Assembly: GCF_001427875.1 (NCBI RefSeq) | Contig: NZ_LMHK01000001.1 | Location: 250,871 to 314,870 of the forward strand | DNA length: 64,000 nt | Direction: 5' to 3' | Origin: Devosia sp. Root685 | Lineage (GTDB): Bacteria > Pseudomonadota > Alphaproteobacteria > Rhizobiales > Devosiaceae | Made by a program: the position numbers and the translations under genes | Notes under the pieces: model-generated | Databases searched by the model: none | What the model saw: the letters and a program-made list of their open reading frames with translations, nothing else | What the model was told of the DNA's origin: nothing | Part shown: positions 62,824-64,000 of the stretch, piece by piece | How the letters are laid out: every line of letters starts with the position of its first letter | Position numbering within the stretch: the first letter of the stretch is position 1

Positions 62824-64000
62824 ATGACTCGTCTCAACACATTTCCGTTGAGTTTCAAGGTCAAGGGCAAACGCATCATCATCGTCGGCGGCACCGACGA
62901 GGCCCTGAACAAAGTCCGGTTGGTCGCAAAGACGACTGCTTCAATAGAGATTTACGCGCGACAGGTTGAGACGGATTTTTCCGGCTTTGACGTGACCGTT
63001 TTCGAGCGCCCGCTGGCCGTTGGCGATGTGGATGGCGCGGCGATCGTTTTTGTCGCTGACGAAGGGCCGGACGGCGCTTTGGCCATGGCAGAGGCCCGTC
63101 GGCTGAACATTCCGCTCAATGTCGTCGACGTGCCCGCCGAGTGCGATTTCTACACGCCGTCCATCATCGATCGCGCGCCGCTGAGTGTGGCGATTTCGAC
63201 TGAGGGCGATGCGCCTGTTCTGGCGCGGTTGGTGCGCGCGCAGATCGAGGCGCTGCTGGCGCCTGGTCTGGGCAAGATTGCCGGGCTAGCTGGCAGTTTG
63301 CGCCACAGGGTAGAGAGTCTGATTCATGATGGTGCCGCGCGTCGGCGCTATTATGAGGAACTGGTGACCTCAGCTTCGGTTGAGCGCGCGCTTGAAGAAG
63401 GTCGTGGCGAAGCCGAGGCGGAGAAGCTGCTGGCTGCGCATGCGCAGAACGGTGCGGCAGAGGGTGTAGTCTGGTTGATCGGCGCAGGGCCGGGCTCGGC
63501 TGATCTTCTTACCCTGCGGGCACAACGGCTGCTGCAGCAAGCCGATGTGATCGTTCATGACCAGCTTGTCCCGGCCGAAGTCGTCGAAATGGGCCGCCGC
63601 GATGCCGAGCAGATTTGCGTTGGCAAGGCCAAGGGACATCACTCGTTTTCGCAGGCGCAGATCAATACGCTGATCGTGCGGCTGGCGGCCGAGGGCAAGA
63701 AGGTAGCGCGGCTCAAGTCAGGCGATCCGATGATCTTCGGGCGTGCCGGCGAGGAAATCGAGGCGCTGCGCAAGGCCGGGATCGACTATCAGATAGTGCC
63801 GGGCGTCAGCGCCGCACTGGCCGCTGCCGCGGATACGGCGACGCCTGTGACGCTTCGAAAGGTGTCGAGCGGGCTCGTGGTCGCGACCGCGCATGGCGCT
63901 GATGACGGCGAACTGGCCCACTGGGCTGCTCTGGCCGGAACCGGCCTGACGCTGGCGCTCTATATGGGCAAATCGATTGCTGCCGAAACAGCGGGACGGC
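62824..64000 (+). CDS. cysG: Siroheme synthase (5' part, cut by window end)
   Basis: At least 392 residues. The N-terminal half is the dehydrogenase/ferrochelatase module with a Rossmann loop KRIIIVGGTDEALNKVRLV (the usual GGG is GGT) and FYTPSIIDRAPLSVAISTEG. The second half is the uroporphyrinogen-III C-methyltransferase module (WLIGAGPGSADLLTLRAQRLL, DQLVPAEVVEM, RLKSGDPMIFGRAGEE, VPGVSAALAAAA). The fused protein makes siroheme for sulfite/nitrite reductase. Sulfate-assimilation genes (cysI, cysH and others) are expected downstream outside the window. ATG lies after a run of AT-rich DNA with GGA about 7 bases upstream. Confidence 0.93.
   Translation, partial: MTRLNTFPLSFKVKGKRIIIVGGTDEALNKVRLVAKTTASIEIYARQVETDFSGFDVTVFERPLAVGDVDGAAIVFVADEGPDGALAMAEARRLNIPLNVVDVPAECDFYTPSIIDRAPLSVAISTEGDAPVLARLVRAQIEALLAPGLGKIAGLAGSLRHRVESLIHDGAARRRYYEELVTSASVERALEEGRGEAEAEKLLAAHAQNGAAEGVVWLIGAGPGSADLLTLRAQRLLQQADVIVHDQLVPAEVVEMGRRDAEQICVGKAKGHHSFSQAQINTLIVRLAAEGKKVARLKSGDPMIFGRAGEEIEALRKAGIDYQIVPGVSAALAAAADTATPVTLRKVSSGLVVATAHGADDGELAHWAALAGTGLTLALYMGKSIAAETAGR

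Overview
The window is about 64 kb of a GC-rich chromosome from an alphaproteobacterium, most likely order Hyphomicrobiales and plausibly a Devosia-like genus. That placement is inferred from the mix of families (serB/miaA/ilvB/ilvN/ilvC neighbourhood, alphaproteobacterial PdxJ, a UgpC-type sugar ABC system, and a giant polar-growth-type coiled-coil protein) and was not tested by search. Coding density is high. Both window edges cut genes: the 3' end of hflC at the left and cysG at the right. No phage, integrase, transposase, CRISPR array or secretion island is visible.

Layout. 1-5.7 kb: hflC end, a repeat-rich 765-bp spacer, divergent serB/miaA, a MATE exporter, DUF423, a glycine-zipper lipoprotein and a cold-shock protein. 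5.7-14.3 kb: NUDIX hydrolase, PiT phosphate transporter, then ilvBN behind a transcription attenuator with a branched-chain leader peptide, pdxJ, an NAD(P)H-dependent FMN reductase and kup. 14.3-17.4 kb: small secreted protein, old yellow enzyme, alpha/beta hydrolase. 17.4-27.1 kb: a carbohydrate locus, with a LacI regulator divergent from an oxidoreductase, a sugar isomerase/epimerase, a complete ABC importer and a GH127 beta-L-arabinofuranosidase-type enzyme; two LacI-type operators flank the -35/-10 region. 27.2-30.1 kb: XRE-cupin regulator divergent from kbl-tdh (threonine to glycine). 30.4-32.4 kb: TetR regulator and ilvC. 32.4-35.1 kb: small metabolic genes. 35.2-37.0 kb: leuA preceded by a 40-codon leucine-rich leader ORF. 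37-40 kb: GNAT, EEP-family membrane protein, HisC-like aminotransferase, small protein. 40.2-40.6 kb: two identical tRNA-Lys(CUU) genes on a duplicated segment. 40.8-44.7 kb: TerC, then a FemAB-like transferase overlapping a Wzx-like flippase. 44.8-52.7 kb: acs, exported GH3 enzyme, LpxH-like phosphatase, GT4 glycosyltransferase, two tandem paralogous MFS carriers. 53.0-58.4 kb: a 1812-residue membrane-anchored protein built from 11-residue repeats, probably the growth-pole-ring (GPR/RgsE) type protein. 58.8-64 kb: Hpt phosphotransfer protein, prfC overlapping a class I methyltransferase, a 2Fe-2S ferredoxin and the start of cysG.

Two themes stand out. Branched-chain amino acid synthesis is spread over ilvBN, ilvC and leuA, and two of these three units carry leader ORFs rich in the cognate codons. 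Intergenic space is populated by several families of imperfect palindromic repeats that recur across the window.
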